Positions 29,560 through 43,540 are shown, numbered from the stretch's first letter. The stretch is DNA of 64,000 bases from Diabrotica undecimpunctata (GCF_040954645.1 NC_092808.1:17241383-17305382); one strand, 5' to 3'. Made by a program: numbers and translations. Notes: generated by a model not told the origin, from the sequence alone.

Positions 29560-30418
29560 AAATTATACTTTGATAAAACTATAACAAATGTTCAAGCAAT
29601 CCGTCATTTTGTACTAAGCAGTGTCCCAATCAGAGGTCCCAATCGATTATCAAATCCTCATCTAACATTAGCCAGAACGCGTGGCGTTATTTTTGCACAC
29701 TCTGTATTAATTCATATTATTATTGCTTCAATATCTGAGATATATCTATACAGATAGGTCCAATCAAACTATTATTAAAACTGTTTTTAAGTAATTCCTT
29801 AACCTCTCGGCTATTGTGCGGCCTTAACCCGTCGATTTGAACAAAATTTTTTCTTCATCTGAGATACTTCTGCAAGTTTTTGAATGATTCAAGAACTTCG
29901 TTTTGATTTTCTAAATTTATTGGTACCTCAACAATATGGTTTGTGCAGGTAAAATAAGAAATCACGGTCTCAGTATTTCCAAACTTTTTTAAAATCTTTT
30001 GAATTCCAAAGAATCGAGGAGTTTAAGGGAGGCATATGTCCAGCAGTGGACGTGATAAATCAAGGCTGGATGATGATGATGATGATGAATTGTTGAATTA
30101 CGTGAAATTGGTATGTTGGAATATCTTACATTAAATACAGAATTGACAGTGCGTGCACTTGAATCATCGCGAAACCATTGCATGAATAAAGCATCTTTAT
30201 TATTGCTACTTTTTGCTCAACTGATTACATTTTACCAACTGTATTGTTTTTTTATACAATAAAACATAAAAAATATTGACAATTCGAATATTGTTAATAT
30301 CTAACTTCATTGTGACCAAACGCAACTTGTTATACATTGCCCTACGTGTTGCCTAACTTTTACAACAATACCTTGACAAAATGGTTTTATATTTTTGCAA
30401 AATTTTATTTGGATATTA
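29560..30418 (-). pseudogene. Tc1/mariner family B, second copy, inverted
   Basis: On the minus strand, from about 30230: VEQKVAIIKMLYSCNGFAMI-like start region aligned with the ATG of the 26963 copy, then DDSSARTVNSVFNVRYSN (HTH), KILKKFGNTETVISY, and near 29840 FVQIDGLRPHNSREVK, the second catalytic aspartate region. Last comes a CAKITPRVLANVR tail near 29680. Stops and frameshifts are frequent. The flank 30230-30418 matches the 5' region of the left copy (AAGTTAGG..TTGGTCACAATGA). A short LINE tail is inserted at 30006-30092. Confidence 0.7.
30006..30092 (+). mobile_element. 87 bp RTE LINE tail insertion
   Basis: Contains the RTE 3' signature GGAGGCATATGTCCAGCAGT and ends in (GATGAT)n. 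It is flanked by a 7 bp duplication TTGAATT (29999-30005 and 30093-30099). It is an extreme 5'-truncated insertion into the dead mariner. Confidence 0.8.
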
Positions 30419-33052
30419 GGGATAGATGAGTCGGCAGTAAACGAGATCAAATGGCAATATTAAAGGAGAAAGATTTCAATGTTCATCTAGATTAAAAGAT
30501 AACAACGTTGGAGCCAAAGTAAACAAGTGCTTACAACAAAAAGGAACAAGGAATAAAACTGGATGAGGGATGCAATTTTGAAGATAATAATTAATAGTTA
30601 CAATTAATTAAGTATAGTATTCAGAAATATATAAACATATAGAATATTTGTAAACGCATATAAAATATTTGTTGGTCATGCAGTTTATTGTGCGTTTTTC
30701 TTTAAAATTATCTTGACAAGGCTAGGTTGAAAATGGAGTAGCTTAAAAATCATTTCCAAGACAACAAAACACATTCCAGAAGAAATACTGGATCGCAGTA
30801 AGTGTTAAAAAAATGTCCATCCTCTAGTTTTGTGTAGGCCATTTCTTTGTCCGTTGGGGAGTACTGCGGCCAAAATTGTAACAGGTAAAAAGGTCATTGA
30901 ACGCTGTGCTAATGTTCGATAGACATGTAGCTAGCGTAACACTATATAGATATTTAAAAATAACAAATTTTGGTATATTTATTACACTTTTTAGATTTTC
31001 CTTCCGATTATTTCTAGTTCTTGTCATACTTTTATGTTTGAAAATCAGTTGAAACGTACTAGTGTACATTTTCGTTGCAGACATTTTGAAACGCTATAGA
31101 ATTAATATATAAAAAAATATATAAAAAATCTAGTAGTTTTTATGAACTTTACCACGAATTTTTATAGTAGTTTATTGTATATTGTTGACTGTATGAAATA
31201 TGTAGGTATATAATCTCTATTTATGAAATATATCACTCTTACAGTTCGCCAAGTATATACAGAAAGGTATATTCATTAAGATTCTCTTATAAAAATAGCA
31301 AGACCGACATAGGCAGGAAATATAACAGGATCGCAAGAGAACACAGCTTATATCACAGTCCAAATAAAACATTTATTTACTTATGGTAGTGGGCTATTGC
31401 TTAAAGTCACACTTCACATACCAGAAAGAGAAAGTTTTCAAATATAGTAGTATAAAAGTGAAAGGTGATCTACGACTTTAAATAGGTACTTAGTTCGAGC
31501 CCCATTCTAACCAGGAAAAGTTTTCAAATATAGTAGCATAAAATCTATAGATGATTTGAGTTGAAAATTCACGAATACCGTGAGTCGACCGATGAATTAG
31601 TAGTACGGTATCAGATAAAGTCTCACCCTTGGCTGAAGCTCATTAAAATATCTTTATCGAAATCACAGAAACGCTATAAAACCGTACATATAAACCTCAC
31701 TGAACATATATACTTAACTGAACCTCTATACGTGTCAGCAATCACAAAAATACAAAAAATACAGAAAAAAATAAGAAAATGCAGAAAAAATAAGGGAAGT
31801 ACAAAAAACGAACAGAAAAGAACTGTAGGAAACATTATGACCAACAATTTGAGTGGTCACTCCGTCTTAAATGTAATATAGTTATACAATTAATGATGTA
31901 ATAATTGAAATAGTTATAAGAAATCTCGTAACATGTCTATACCTAACATAAAACTTAGCTGCTCCTGGACGATTAATATTAGTGTCAGTATATTGCAAAA
32001 TAAATGTTATGTGTGAAAAACAATGCTGGCTTAGTTGCGAACGTTATAGATCCTTCTCGTTTAGCGCGAGAAAAGTATAATAGAACATCCTCATTATGCG
32101 CAGGGAACATATGTTTCTGTATGGACCAATTTCGACTGTTTACTAGAACGATTTTTACACTGACGTGTAAGTCCGGTAGTCGAAGTATTATGGTATTACG
32201 GTATTATTGATATTATATTATTAAAAGATCCGGATCTAAGGTGATTCGAAGACTGCATTAGTAATAAAAATTTTATATTTATTACTAACCCATTTCCCGC
32301 ACTTCAATCTTCATAAGTTCTCTTGCCAGTAGTTTTCTTCCATTTCTCATATTCGCATGGCGTCCCGGACTCCATGGTTCCAAGTATTTCGAGGCCTACC
32401 TAGTTCCTGTCTATTTGATGAATTATACTTCTAAATTCATCGCTTAGAATGAGGACACCATTTGGTTTATTGTCACTTCCCCATTGCGTTGTTTATGGCT
32501 CTGGTCTGTACATCTTCTTACCACTATGTCAACGCCAGTGCAACAATCGCCTTAATAATGCAATAGTTATCAACTTAATTCCTATGTTGATTGCAGAATA
32601 TGTCGTTCATACAACCAGCCTACTAAACAATATTGTACCGTTAAGATAAATTTGCAAGATTATTGTTCAATATATCAGTCATAGTATTGACATCTAAGGT
32701 CAGCTTTAGGGTAACTGTAGTTGACACATAACCAATAAAAATGTTATATATTACATTCTTTCTATACTTCTCTTTATTTTAAGCGTCAATGTTGTTAATT
32801 TCATAATGCACAATAAATAAGTTGGCGCAATAAATAGAATAGTGTGGAAACGATATTGATGGTTGAGTAAAATTTTGCATAATCAGGAGCATAGATGTGC
32901 AATGTGTATCGCAATATATCATCAGTGAATGCTGTTATTTTGGCAAATTGCAGTAGGCTACAAAGCGCTTAAAAGAAAAAGAAGGCATGGAACAAATTGC
33001 TCAAGCAGTGGCTTACTAATAGGTAAAGCACTATCTACTAAAATTACTCAGT
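30419..33052. other. No recognised gene
   Basis: AT-rich DNA. A 106-codon Lys-rich ORF (31561-31881) has no known motif. AGTTTTCAAATATAGTAG recurs at 31434 and 31520. 32290-32450 (AAGTTCTCTTGCCAGTAGTT, GAGGCCTACCTAGTTCCTG) looks like an antisense LINE C-terminus but is too degraded to call. Confidence 0.35.
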
Positions 33053-33054
33053 TA

Positions 33055-34858
33055 CAGTAGAACCTCTGTTAGTAGAACATCAAGGGAAACGCCAAAAAAT
33101 TCAAGTTATAGACTTACAGAGGATTTCGACTTTTCCGAGCCAAGGCGGATTTGGATTTGACATAAAAAGGTTGAGATTCATTCTTACTAATTTTAAGTTA
33201 GAGAGGTAAAATACAAATTACAGAGGTAACAAACATTTTTATTTATTATAAATAAACTTTATTTCAAAACATCCCTAAAATAATAAAAAGTCAGATTTTT
33301 TTTTGCTTTAGATAATTCGGTTGTTTTTTATCTGTAGCATTGTTTAAGATATAAAGGTATCGGTTGTCTGAGCTACAAAATCGATAATTTTGTCATCAGA
33401 TAATGTACCAGCAGTCATAACAACATCATCGTACGTAATAAACTCCCCAAGAAACAGATATTCCTACTTACTATATTACCTATTACTGTATTATATTTTG
33501 CAAGAGGTGAAATAGAAATATCTTCGCTTTCAACTTCTTCTGTTGACGACAATGGAAAATCATAGTGTTCTTGATAGTTTTTTTTTATAGTATAGTAGTT
33601 GTAGCTACATTTTGCTAAGTTTCATCAGCCATTATCATGCCTTGCAATACATCTATAATAAAATTCCTTTTTTCTTTTCCATTATCGAACATGTTCCTGA
33701 CAACTTCTTTTCTCAATATAATGACTTGAAGTTTTTAGTGATACCTTGATCCATAGGCTGTTATTTTAATGTGGTATTGGCGAGCAGATATTGGATTTTA
33801 ACTGCTTTCATTTGTGGAATATCATTATGGTCTCCACAATCATATCATCAACGAATAACAAGATTTTGAATAACAGTTTTTGAAAAATGCCGTCATCCGA
33901 ACATGCCGAAAAATGCCGAAAAGTCATCCATGCTTTTGTATTTGCCTCATATTTTAAAGGTAGTGATTGACATTTTGAAAAACAACGAGGTTTATTTAGA
34001 TTTACCGATGACTATTGGTGAGAGTTTTCTGTGCCTCCTGTCCCAAACAGTTTCGTCAGCATTGAAGATATTGCCAGGTCCATAACCGTGTAACAAATCT
34101 TGCAATTCGCTTTTCTATTTGCTACAGATTTCAATGTTGATATTAGCACTTTCTCCACAAACTTTTTAAGGCAAGTTCATGCCTTCTTTTAAACTTTTCT
34201 AGCTATCCGTTACTGGCCCTGAAATTAGCCACTCAATAATTTAGTACATAATTTTGCTTTTTCTTGTACAGTGGTCCACTAACTGCTCAAACCATTTAAG
34301 TAAACACTCATCCAAGCCCAAAAAATTCTGCAATTCGCCGTCATTTGCATGACAAATTTTGACCGTTTTGAATTTTTTTCATGACGTCTGATTTATTTTT
34401 TATTAATGCTGACAGAGTACTTATTGGTAGGCCAAATTGTCCAGCAACATCTTTCTTCTTTTGGTAGGTCTTCATAGCTTCAAGCACTACTAACTTTTCA
34501 GCGCGACTCAAAGGTTACAGTTTACAACTCATGTTTTAACAATTTTATTTGTAAACTTTTCTACAAATTGATGTTTATTGCTGTAGAACCAAACTACTTT
34601 TAACAATTTTTCAATTGGCAACACATGACATGCTTATATAAAGTTTAAATTAAATTAAAAATAATAAAATTAAATACCGGACACCAAGCAAGCACATGTT
34701 GACGTGAGTCCTAAATTCTCTATTTATCGTATTCTCCTAACTTGTTTTCTAAGAAATAATGGTATACTTACATTGTCTTACAAGTCGGTAACTTATTTTT
34801 CTTCGAACTATAGAGGTAATTCGAGGTAGAGGTAGTTCGACTTAAAGAGGTTCTACTG
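33055..34858 (-). mobile_element. Tigger/pogo-like element, degenerate
   Basis: 1804 bp with inverted ends CAGTAGAACCTCT on both sides and TA duplications (33053-33054 and 34859-34860). The minus strand from 34530 reads MSCKL, a stop, then PLSRAEKLVVLEAMKTYQ and KKDVAGQFGLPISTLSALIK, the psq/CENP-B helix-turn-helix. ECLLKWFEQ follows near 34280. Stops and frameshifts run throughout, and the DDE domain is barely recognisable. It is a fossil copy. Confidence 0.8.
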
Positions 34859-34860
34859 TA

Positions 34861-35855
34861 TGTGTAAACCGATGGTCTCGTGTTGGTCACTCTTCAAATC
34901 AAGAAACACGATCTATTTTTCAATTGGCACGTCATAGTACTTACCTTTCTTAATAAGTTTAGTATAATCTTAGTTTTTCACATCATATAGAGCTGGAACC
35001 CTATAGCAGCCTTCTCTAAATAAATTTTAAGGTGAGCTTTTCATTAAATTTTTTTTGTACCGTTAAGAGGAGTTCTCTACTGTTTGTAGATACTGACTAA
35101 CCAGATGTTGCTCAATATTTCACCAGATGGAATAGTATTTTTCGGGTTGGACAATATATTTAAAAAAATACGAATTCTTGCCAATCTTTCAATTATTGTC
35201 AACACACGATCAATTTTATTAAGTGAACACAAATATTGCGCAATAATATTAATCGTCTATGACGAACTGCTATAGAGATGACGTAGAATGGTACTGAGAT
35301 ATAAAAACTTTCTCATGCCAAATCTTTAATGATTTTTTTTATATTTCAACCGAATATTAAGTTATTCCTATTTTAGTCTGATTCTAAAAATTGCGATTTA
35401 CAACTCGTCGATATGTACACTGCAACACAACTTACATAATTATCTGTGGTTTTATGATTTATAGGCGTGATTTGACTATTCCTTATCTAGATCTTTTATG
35501 TCAAAAATTAACTTTCAATCAAGACATAATTAAAAATTCTGATCGCATGTTTATTTTGTTAATTATTAAAATAGTAACTATTTGGTATTAATCGTCAAGA
35601 CGATTGTAATATTTTTAAAGTCTTTTCTAGTTTTGACAAACTGTATCATCTTTTAAGTATAAAATAGTTCACTTACTGGCGTTACTGCCAACATATTTAT
35701 GCACGCCATCTTAACAATTCTTTGTCATTGAAATATATTGGTCATGTAATAAATCAATAGGAGAAAATTTGTCTTTTAATTTATTTTTTTAACATTATAT
35801 CAGACAAGTGTCTGATTCGAAATAGGTCTCAATGACCCCAATCAGGGTCTGACGT
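34861..35855. other. No recognised gene
   Basis: AT-rich sequence; no open frame with known motifs. Confidence 0.35.
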
Positions 35856-35859
35856 GCGG

Positions 35860-36040
35860 ATTTTCAGCCTATTAGGTAAACTGTAGCGGAACTTATTGTC
35901 GATGGGAAGTTTAGATACAAGAATTGATACGATACAGGAACCTTGGGTGTAATGGGGCCAAATAAAAGCTTTATCGGTCGTTATCGGAGGACTTGTAGAA
36001 TAGTTAATGGAAGATATATAATAATCCAATTAGCTGCAGT
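35860..36040 (+). pseudogene. R1/Jockey-type LINE endonuclease scrap (tentative)
   Basis: The plus strand gives IDTIQEPWV, a stop, then WGQIKALS, resembling the QEPW segment of apurinic endonucleases in R1/Jockey LINEs. Only about 60 codons remain, with stops. Confidence 0.35.
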
Positions 36041-36059
36041 TCGATTGGTGTAAAATAGG

Positions 36060-36940
36060 CATGCTGGGAGAAAATTAAAAACTACATTGAAGAAGTTGCA
36101 ACAGAAGCTCTAGGAAAACGCAAAGTCATACTGAACAAAAGAAACAACAACAATACACCATGGTTCAGAAAAGACATAAACGAGAAATGTAAAGAGAAAC
36201 AAGAGTAACACGAAGTACAAAACATTAAATACTCCAGAATCCCGAGACACCTATAGAAGAATACGAAACGAAAGAAAGCAGTTGGTAAGAAGAACAAAAA
36301 ATGACATTAAGAACAGTTTACAAAAAGGATGGAAAGCTACTTCTACGGTACACAAAAACAAATATGGATATTCATAAGAAACCAACGGAAAGAAATGGCA
36401 GAACTGAAGGAATACAATAACATACCAGCAAACGAATGGGAAAGATACCTGACGGAACTGTTTAAAGGAAAGGAAAATAATAATCAACACAATAACGTAG
36501 CTGAATTAAGACACGAAATCGAAAACAGTTTTCAGAAAGCCATAAATTCACTCAAAAATAGAAAGTCACCAGGACCAGACGGAATTACCATCGAGCTTCT
36601 AAAACATGGAGGAGAAAGTATAACCCTAGAGATGACAAAACTTATACACAAACTAATATTGCACTGCAAGATTACTGAACACCGCTCTTAAACTTGCCAC
36701 AAAAGTCCTAACCAACAAAATCAATAAACTATTAACTTTATCAGATGAACAACAAGGATTCAGATCCCGAAGATCCTACATAGACACCGTATTTTGTACT
36801 AAGACAAATCACAAAAAAAGCCGTAGAGTACAATAAACCAGCATATCTATGTTTTATAGAGCTGGCAAAGGCTTTCGATCGCATCCAAGTCGAAGGAGTT
36901 TTACACCTACTGTATGAAAGAAAAATACCAATCAATATTC
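36060..36940 (+). pseudogene. LINE reverse transcriptase N-terminal region
   Basis: Plus-strand scraps in shifting frames: NNNNTPWFRKDINEKCKEKQ, then ORF 36329-36691 with ALNS-type KAINSLKNRKSPGPDGITIE (RT motif 1), followed by SDEQQGFRSRRSYIDTVF and FIELAKAFDRI-like motif A near 36860. It ends where the R2-like duplicated segment begins. Frameshifted and inactive. Confidence 0.7.
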
Positions 36941-37410
36941 GGACAGCAGGATTAAATCGTCGGCGTAACCCAACACCGAGATCTTCCTGCCGTCTACAAT
37001 CGGAAGGCCAGGCCCGCCTTCCTCGAGCTTGCATATCAGCTCATCGACCACCATGTTGAAGAGGTAGGGCGACAAGGGATCTCCCTGTTTGACGCCTCTA
37101 CACATCTTGATGGAATTCGTGGACTTGCTCGGACAGCAGGATTAAATCGTCGGCGTATCCCAACACCGAGATCTTCCTGCCGTCTGCAATCGGAAGGCCA
37201 GGCCCGCCTGCCTCGAGCCGGCATATTAGCTCATCGACCACCATGTTGAAGAGGTAGGGCGACAAGGGATCTCCCTGTTTGACGCCTCTACACATCTTGA
37301 TGGAATTCGTGGACTTGCTCCCGACAGCGACCCTCGTACGACAATTCAGGTACGAGTCCACCACATACCGCTTAAATGAAGCTTCTAACCCGAAGCGAGT
37401 CATAGCCCGA
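36940..37410 (-). pseudogene. R2/R4-like LINE RT palm fragment with a 190 bp tandem duplication
   Basis: 37098-37403 reads MTRFGLEASFKRYVVDSYLN, RGVKQGDPLSPYLFNMVVDE and ISVLGYADDLILLSE, an RT palm with an intact YADD. The 190 bp from 36940 to 37129 repeat almost exactly as 37130-37319, so the YADD segment exists twice in tandem, out of frame because 190 is not a multiple of three. The two copies differ at a few bases. GC content is clearly higher than in the surroundings. No other part of this LINE is present. Confidence 0.75.
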
Positions 37411-40400
37411 AATAGTACAAGCAGTACGTAAAGGTCATGGTTACAGAATCTGAAACAAAGAAAACCAAATATTATGTTATGCAGACGAGCTATCTCCTTT
37501 ATAACCTAGAATGGATGCCATGCCTCTTTAACAAAAACATAAACGTTGTATCGTAGTATTTTGGGGGTTAATGGCATACCCACACCACAATCTTCCTATT
37601 CGCCTAACCAATTAATCTTTCTGAGGTTTTGTGAGTACTGGAGGCCGCGTAAGTCATTTTTGTGAACAGCCACTAGCTAGATAGTTATGTAACGTACGCC
37701 GAGGAATATTAAATGTAAGTGCTGTCTTATGAACAACCATGCAATTTCTATTCGGACCTTTTTCAATGAACTCTTCGAACCACTGTGCCTTTTTCATGGT
37801 GCACATACCTGCAACGATAAAATATTTTAAATGGTTATGTAAACAAATTGTTTCTAATGCAAACCAACTCTTAATAAGGCCAGTTGACTCATAATAGGGC
37901 CAGTCAATTGGCCTTATTAGGCCACTGCCTACTTCTTTATTTAACATCAAAGAATAGTAATACAAAGCAATATAGTGAAAAACAGTACCTTTTCCTAAAC
38001 AGTATTAATTTGCTATGGCTTTACAAAGAAAGCACAATTGGTACATATTATTTAAGTAACTTTATAGTGACTTTATAACTTACCTTCAATTTATAACCGA
38101 ACTTCGGCACCGTGACGAAAAGTATCTAGTAAACTTCGTGCTTAGCAGGCAATAGAAAAGGACTTAGCCTGTGAGACATGCACATCCCTTAGAAAATGAA
38201 ATATAGGTGTTACAATTTATTGTGGCGAGGAGATTGATCCGAGTAGAACAGGAACCACTCCACCTGGTCCCAATGCCACACACCATCGTCCACCCTCCGA
38301 TAGAACGCTTATGCGCTATAGAGCCTACAAATGGGCAAAATGCTTATCACGTGGAAGTCCTAAGTGCAAGGACTCCCACATGAAGGCGCTATAATCCTGC
38401 TGTTATCTTAATCAACTTCGGCGACTTTTCGGTAACCAATTTTCGGCCTACACCAATTTACATTAAGTGTGGCCATGGCCAATGATTAATTTTATCCTTC
38501 CTGAGATTCCGATTTTAGATGTCACGTGTGTCGATATCACATCAAATCCTTTTTAATTTGAATAAATAGCTTGGACATATCTTTCAGATATTAATGTATA
38601 ATTTTGTAATAATAAGGAATGACATTTAATGTCCGTTTTACAGCTTGCAATTATACCTGCAAGCTGCACTGCAAGAAAGTTGCCTAAAGGCATGTGCAGT
38701 ATGCATATTGTTTCATGCAACTTCTTGCAATTGCTCGATAATTCATAGATAAATAATATAGTAAAGGTATAGAAAGCGATAATCGGTTTGGTGTCATTTT
38801 CTCTGTAAGTTTTCATGCAAGTCTAGGGGAATTTGTAGGAAGTTTGATTTTTCCACAATGTCAATGGTCCCCTCCACCATCTCCGTTCTCGGCGTTCTAA
38901 ATTACTAACTAAAAGGCTGGCTGCAGTAATAATGATACTTAAGGTTGCTGATACTGCCTTTTTCCTTTTATATTTGGCTATTTTTAATAGTCTTGGCATT
39001 TCGAAATTTACTAAATAATGTTAAATAAACAGCAATAAGTAATTAAAAAAAAACAAAAGTTAGGTTAAGGGTAAAAATTTCAACATTAATTGCATTGTAA
39101 GCCGAGTGGTAAACTGTAAAATCGCACATAAAGACCTTGCACTTGCAATAGACTTAGGTACACATTACAATTATTAGTCATGCAAGAAATTGCAGCAAGT
39201 TTTCTTGCGAGCTGTAAAGTGGTCTTTAATAAAGCACGATTACACAATAAATCAGTAAATGTAATGAAATAAACAAATGGTGAAATAATAAACAAATACG
39301 TGGAATGTGAAAATAATTTTTTTATCTATTACAGGGATCAATTTATTTTTAAATCACTTAATATTTTGAGGTGGACCCTCTATCGCTGAAGAACTTAATC
39401 AATTTCCAATGTCATAGAAAACGATATACGTAAAACAAAAAGGTTTAGCAATAAAGCACAGATGTCGCTGCTAGGCAAAACTAAAATAAATATCGACCAC
39501 AAAAATTCAATAATTCCAATATGTAGGTGTTCAACAGCAAAAATATAATTTTGTTCTTTTTATCCGGGCTTCGAAAAAATTCTCTTACTTACAAATTGTA
39601 AAAAATATAGCTCGTATCCGTGTTATTCGCATTTAAAATAGAGAATGTGTTGTGATGTTATGGTTAAAAATGGATGTGTATTTATAAATGTGAGTCAGAA
39701 TTATTGTTTTTTGTGCGGAACTACAAGATTTTAATACATGATTCGGAAATTGTTTACGTTTTAATATTCTAAAGGAATCTTGTAAGTATTTTGTGTCTAA
39801 TTAAAGGTGAATCATGACCTTTTAGAAACTATAGTTGCATATCATATTGGATTTGAAATTTCCCTCCTAAGGAGACACTCAGGGTCGTCTCTACATCTAT
39901 TTGATAAAGGGCGAATGATACAATTTTTACATTTCAGTTTAGATTGAAATACCGAAGCAGGTTTTTATAAATAGAAGGTTTCTTTTATATTACTGTATAT
40001 GTACACCTGTTGCAAATCACCGCACGTTGTGCATGAAAAATAAATTTCTTTTTGTTATCTGTCGGCATAACTTTTAACTCCTTAATATTAACCTGCCAAC
40101 CAAGGTTTTATCATGTCTTTGTGTCTTATGGAATCCTCTTAATATTTCCTTTGTGCAATGTCATATTTTTTAAGCACTATACATTTTCTCCAGATTTTTC
40201 AGACTTTCTTCTATTTGTCTTGTATGTACCGTTTGTTACCGAATGTTGGCGACCTTATCGGCTATCCTTACTTTATTATTTACAGAGGCGTGGAAAGCTT
40301 TTTTAACCACGAGATTCTTTTTGTTCCAAGTATATTTTTCTGGATTATTAGTTTTACCACTTCAGATCTTTTTTCATTTCGCATTGTGTGGACTAGACAT

Positions 40401-40683
40401 TTGAGCTTGGGGTTTTGAACTCTTTGAATGATTTACATCTCTTTACGTACTCTTAATAATTCTTCATTGAATATATGGTATTACAAATGGGCTCTAAATT
40501 AGTGTTTGGCACTTTATTATTAAATTGTAAAATACAAAACTGACTACGATCTAAGCTTCTACATAAGGAGCCAACTAACCTCTCATTCTGTCGCTTGGCG
40601 GGAACCATTTCTTCTTCTTCTGTCATATTTCTTAAAGCTAAGTTTACACGAAGTATTTCTTAAGATACTACAATACTTCCTCT
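37411..40683. other. No confident gene; possible pogo-type HTH scrap at 37654-37860
   Basis: A minus-strand ORF (37654-37965) holds KTALTFNIPRRTLHNYLASG, which resembles a psq/pogo helix-turn-helix but stands alone. 38570-38830 and 39085-39240 share scattered CTTGCAA/TTGCAAG motifs on opposite strands, a possible old inverted repeat. 40050-40400 may be an antisense LINE remnant, too decayed to assign. The rest is AT-rich. Confidence 0.35.
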
Positions 40684-43540
40684 CTAAAGATCCAAACGAT
40701 TGGGAGCTTTAATAAGTCTTTTTGATTGCACTGGCAAAACATTAGCTTTATCTAAAGTTTCTTCCTCGACACTTTCACTAACTTTATCACTACTATCTGG
40801 TTCCTTATTACTCACACTGTTATGTCCTACATTATTCATTGATGATCTAATATCGCCAATACAATCAGATACGATTAATTCAGGTGTCTTATTATCATAA
40901 AGAGGCGTCATAGGATCAGATACTTCAACTCTTAATTTATTTTCAACAGTTTGGTTTAAATCTACTAACTCATTGAATTTTCCTTTCAATATCTGATCGA
41001 CATGACGCTTTCAAAATATATTTTCATTAACAATTTCACAAATATAATGCCTATCTCCTAAAACCTCATTTATAACTCCTTCTATCCATTTCCTCTTATT
41101 AGGATACCTATAATCTCTTACTAACACTCTATCCCCTTTTACAAATTTCTCTTCCCTTTTAATTTTTACATGTAACAATTTCTGTGCTTTATTTTCCAAT
41201 AACAAATCAAAACGGTTTCTAATCTTACGTTTAAAAATATCATCTGAAGGTGTAACACCTGTGGAAACATGTATGGAGTTTCTATAGTGAAATAAATATC
41301 TTTGTAATGCAACCTCCAACGACATGTTATCACCAGTGTGCTCCTTAATCATCTTTGTAACACTACTCTTTAATGTCTTAACTGTATTTTCAGCAAAGTT
41401 TGGGGGTGATGAGGTGGATAAGTTATGTGTTTAATTAAATGATTAGACAAATATTGTGAAAATTCCACCGAAGTGAATTGAGGTCCGTTATCTGTACAAA
41501 CTATCTTTGGTAGACCAAACCTAGCAAATACTTCCCTAAATTGACTTATTGTTGCCAAGGAGTCTGGCTCATTCACTATGAATGCTTCTGGCCCTTTTGA
41601 ATAAGAATCTATAATGATTAATATCATTTTCCCCCTAAGTAGACCAAAAAAATCAGCATGAACCCTTTCAAAGAAATTATTCCCCTTGCCACATGGTATA
41701 ACTGTTGCCTGAATAGGGTCTGCTCTTGAAGCACAGCAAACTCTGCAACTATTAATAATTTTCTCAATGTCCCTATCTAACTTTGGCCATCATTAATATG
41801 CTCGAGCGTTTGACTTCATTTTTGAAATTCTCTCATGGGTACTGTGTAACTCATTAAGCAATTGCATTCTTAATTTTATAGGAACCACTACTCGATAGCC
41901 TCACATTACTATCCCCTGTTTCACTGTGAATTCATTCCTACGGTTAAAAAAGGTTTTAACAATTCCTCAGAACACTTTTCAGGGAACCCTATCAGAATTA
42001 AATTCACTACCTCACCCAATACCGTATCTCTCCGTGTTTCTGTTCTCAACTTTAGTGAGTCAATAGGTGTAACATGTTCTAAAAAATTTAAATTTTTAAA
42101 ATAACCAATATATTCGCTTTGTTCATCCATAGACATTTCTTCCTCTTCCACTGGTAAACGGCTTAATGCATCTGCTTTCACATTATCCTTTCCCTTAAAA
42201 TACTTTATAGTATAATCAAAACCAGATAAAAATGTATGATTATAATAAATGATAAAAACGTGCTGCTGCCATTTTGGCAAACTTTTAAACTCTCCAAATA
42301 ATGCAATTAACGGTTTGTGGTCCGTTAAAATTTCAAAATGTCTTCCTGCTTCATATTCATATAACTTGGGAGCAGCCCAGTAAATGTATAATGCTTCTTT
42401 CTGTAGCATACTATAACCTAACTCTGTTTTTGTTAGTAGGTAATCTTGAAATAATACTAATTGGTCTTTCACTACCCTCAGACATCACGCGCAAAAGCAC
42501 TGCACCTAATCCATATTCACTGCTATCACACACTAGCCTTAACTTTTTAAACGGGGCAAAGTTAATTAGAATTCTATCAGACACTAAATGTCCCTTTGCA
42601 GCCTCAAATGCCTCACTGCATTCCTTTGTCCACTTAAATTTTGATCTTTTTGGTTAATTCATATAAAGGTTTTAAAATTTGTGATAAATTTGTAATAAAC
42701 CTCGAATAATAATTTGTCACTCCTGCAAAAGCTCTTACCTCTGTAATATTCTTAGGTACTTACTGGAATATTTACTATTGCTTTGATTTTCTCTTCACTT
42801 TTCTTTAACCCTTCCAATGTTTTTAAAACTTTGTATGAATTTGCAACATGTTCAGCATCATCTCTCCCTGTAACCACTACATCATCCAAATAATTCACTG
42901 TCCCTGCACAACTTTGCAACACCTTCTCTACTGTTCGCTAGAAAATTGCACAAGGTGGCAAAGGCAAAGGCAAAGGGTTAAAAATATACCATACGATGTG
43001 CTCCACGCAGAAGTTCTGCTGTCTCTGTTTCCACCTGTAGTTGATTGTACGCATTTAAAAAGTCTAGCTTGCTGAACTGTTTCCCTCCTTGCAACGCTGC
43101 AAATAGATCTTCAATTCTATGAATAGGGTGGTTAACATTTTGCAAATATTTATTTATTGTAACTTTGTAGTTAGTACACACTCTGACATCTATTCCATTA
43201 GCCTTGTACCCTGGTACTAACGTGTTCCCCAGTTTGCATTAGGCACTTGCTCTATCACTTTACTTTCTTTTAATTTTTCAATCTCTTTAACTACTTTTTC
43301 CCTAAATTCAAACGGTATCGGAACTGGTTTCCGAAAAATAGGTGTAGTTCCTTCTTTAATTTCTAATTTAATCTTTTCATATTTAAATGTCCCTAACTCA
43401 TTCTTAAATGAATTTGTAAACTTATTTATAATATCTTCTGTAGTAGGTTTTTGACAAACTGTATACAATATTGAGCTAAATCTACTTGCTTTACTGTTGT
43501 CTTCATCACGGCCTAATAAACATTTTGTAGCCCCCTCAAC

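Noticed and set aside
31561..31881. 106-codon Lys-rich ORF as a gene
   Set aside because: Low-complexity composition in AT-rich DNA and no recognised motif.
37654..37965. Intact pogo-type DNA-binding gene
   Set aside because: Only one helix-turn-helix-like segment; no inverted ends or transposase domain nearby.
38570..39240. Inverted repeat element built on TTGCAAG motifs
   Set aside because: The similarity is scattered and no boundaries or duplication could be set.
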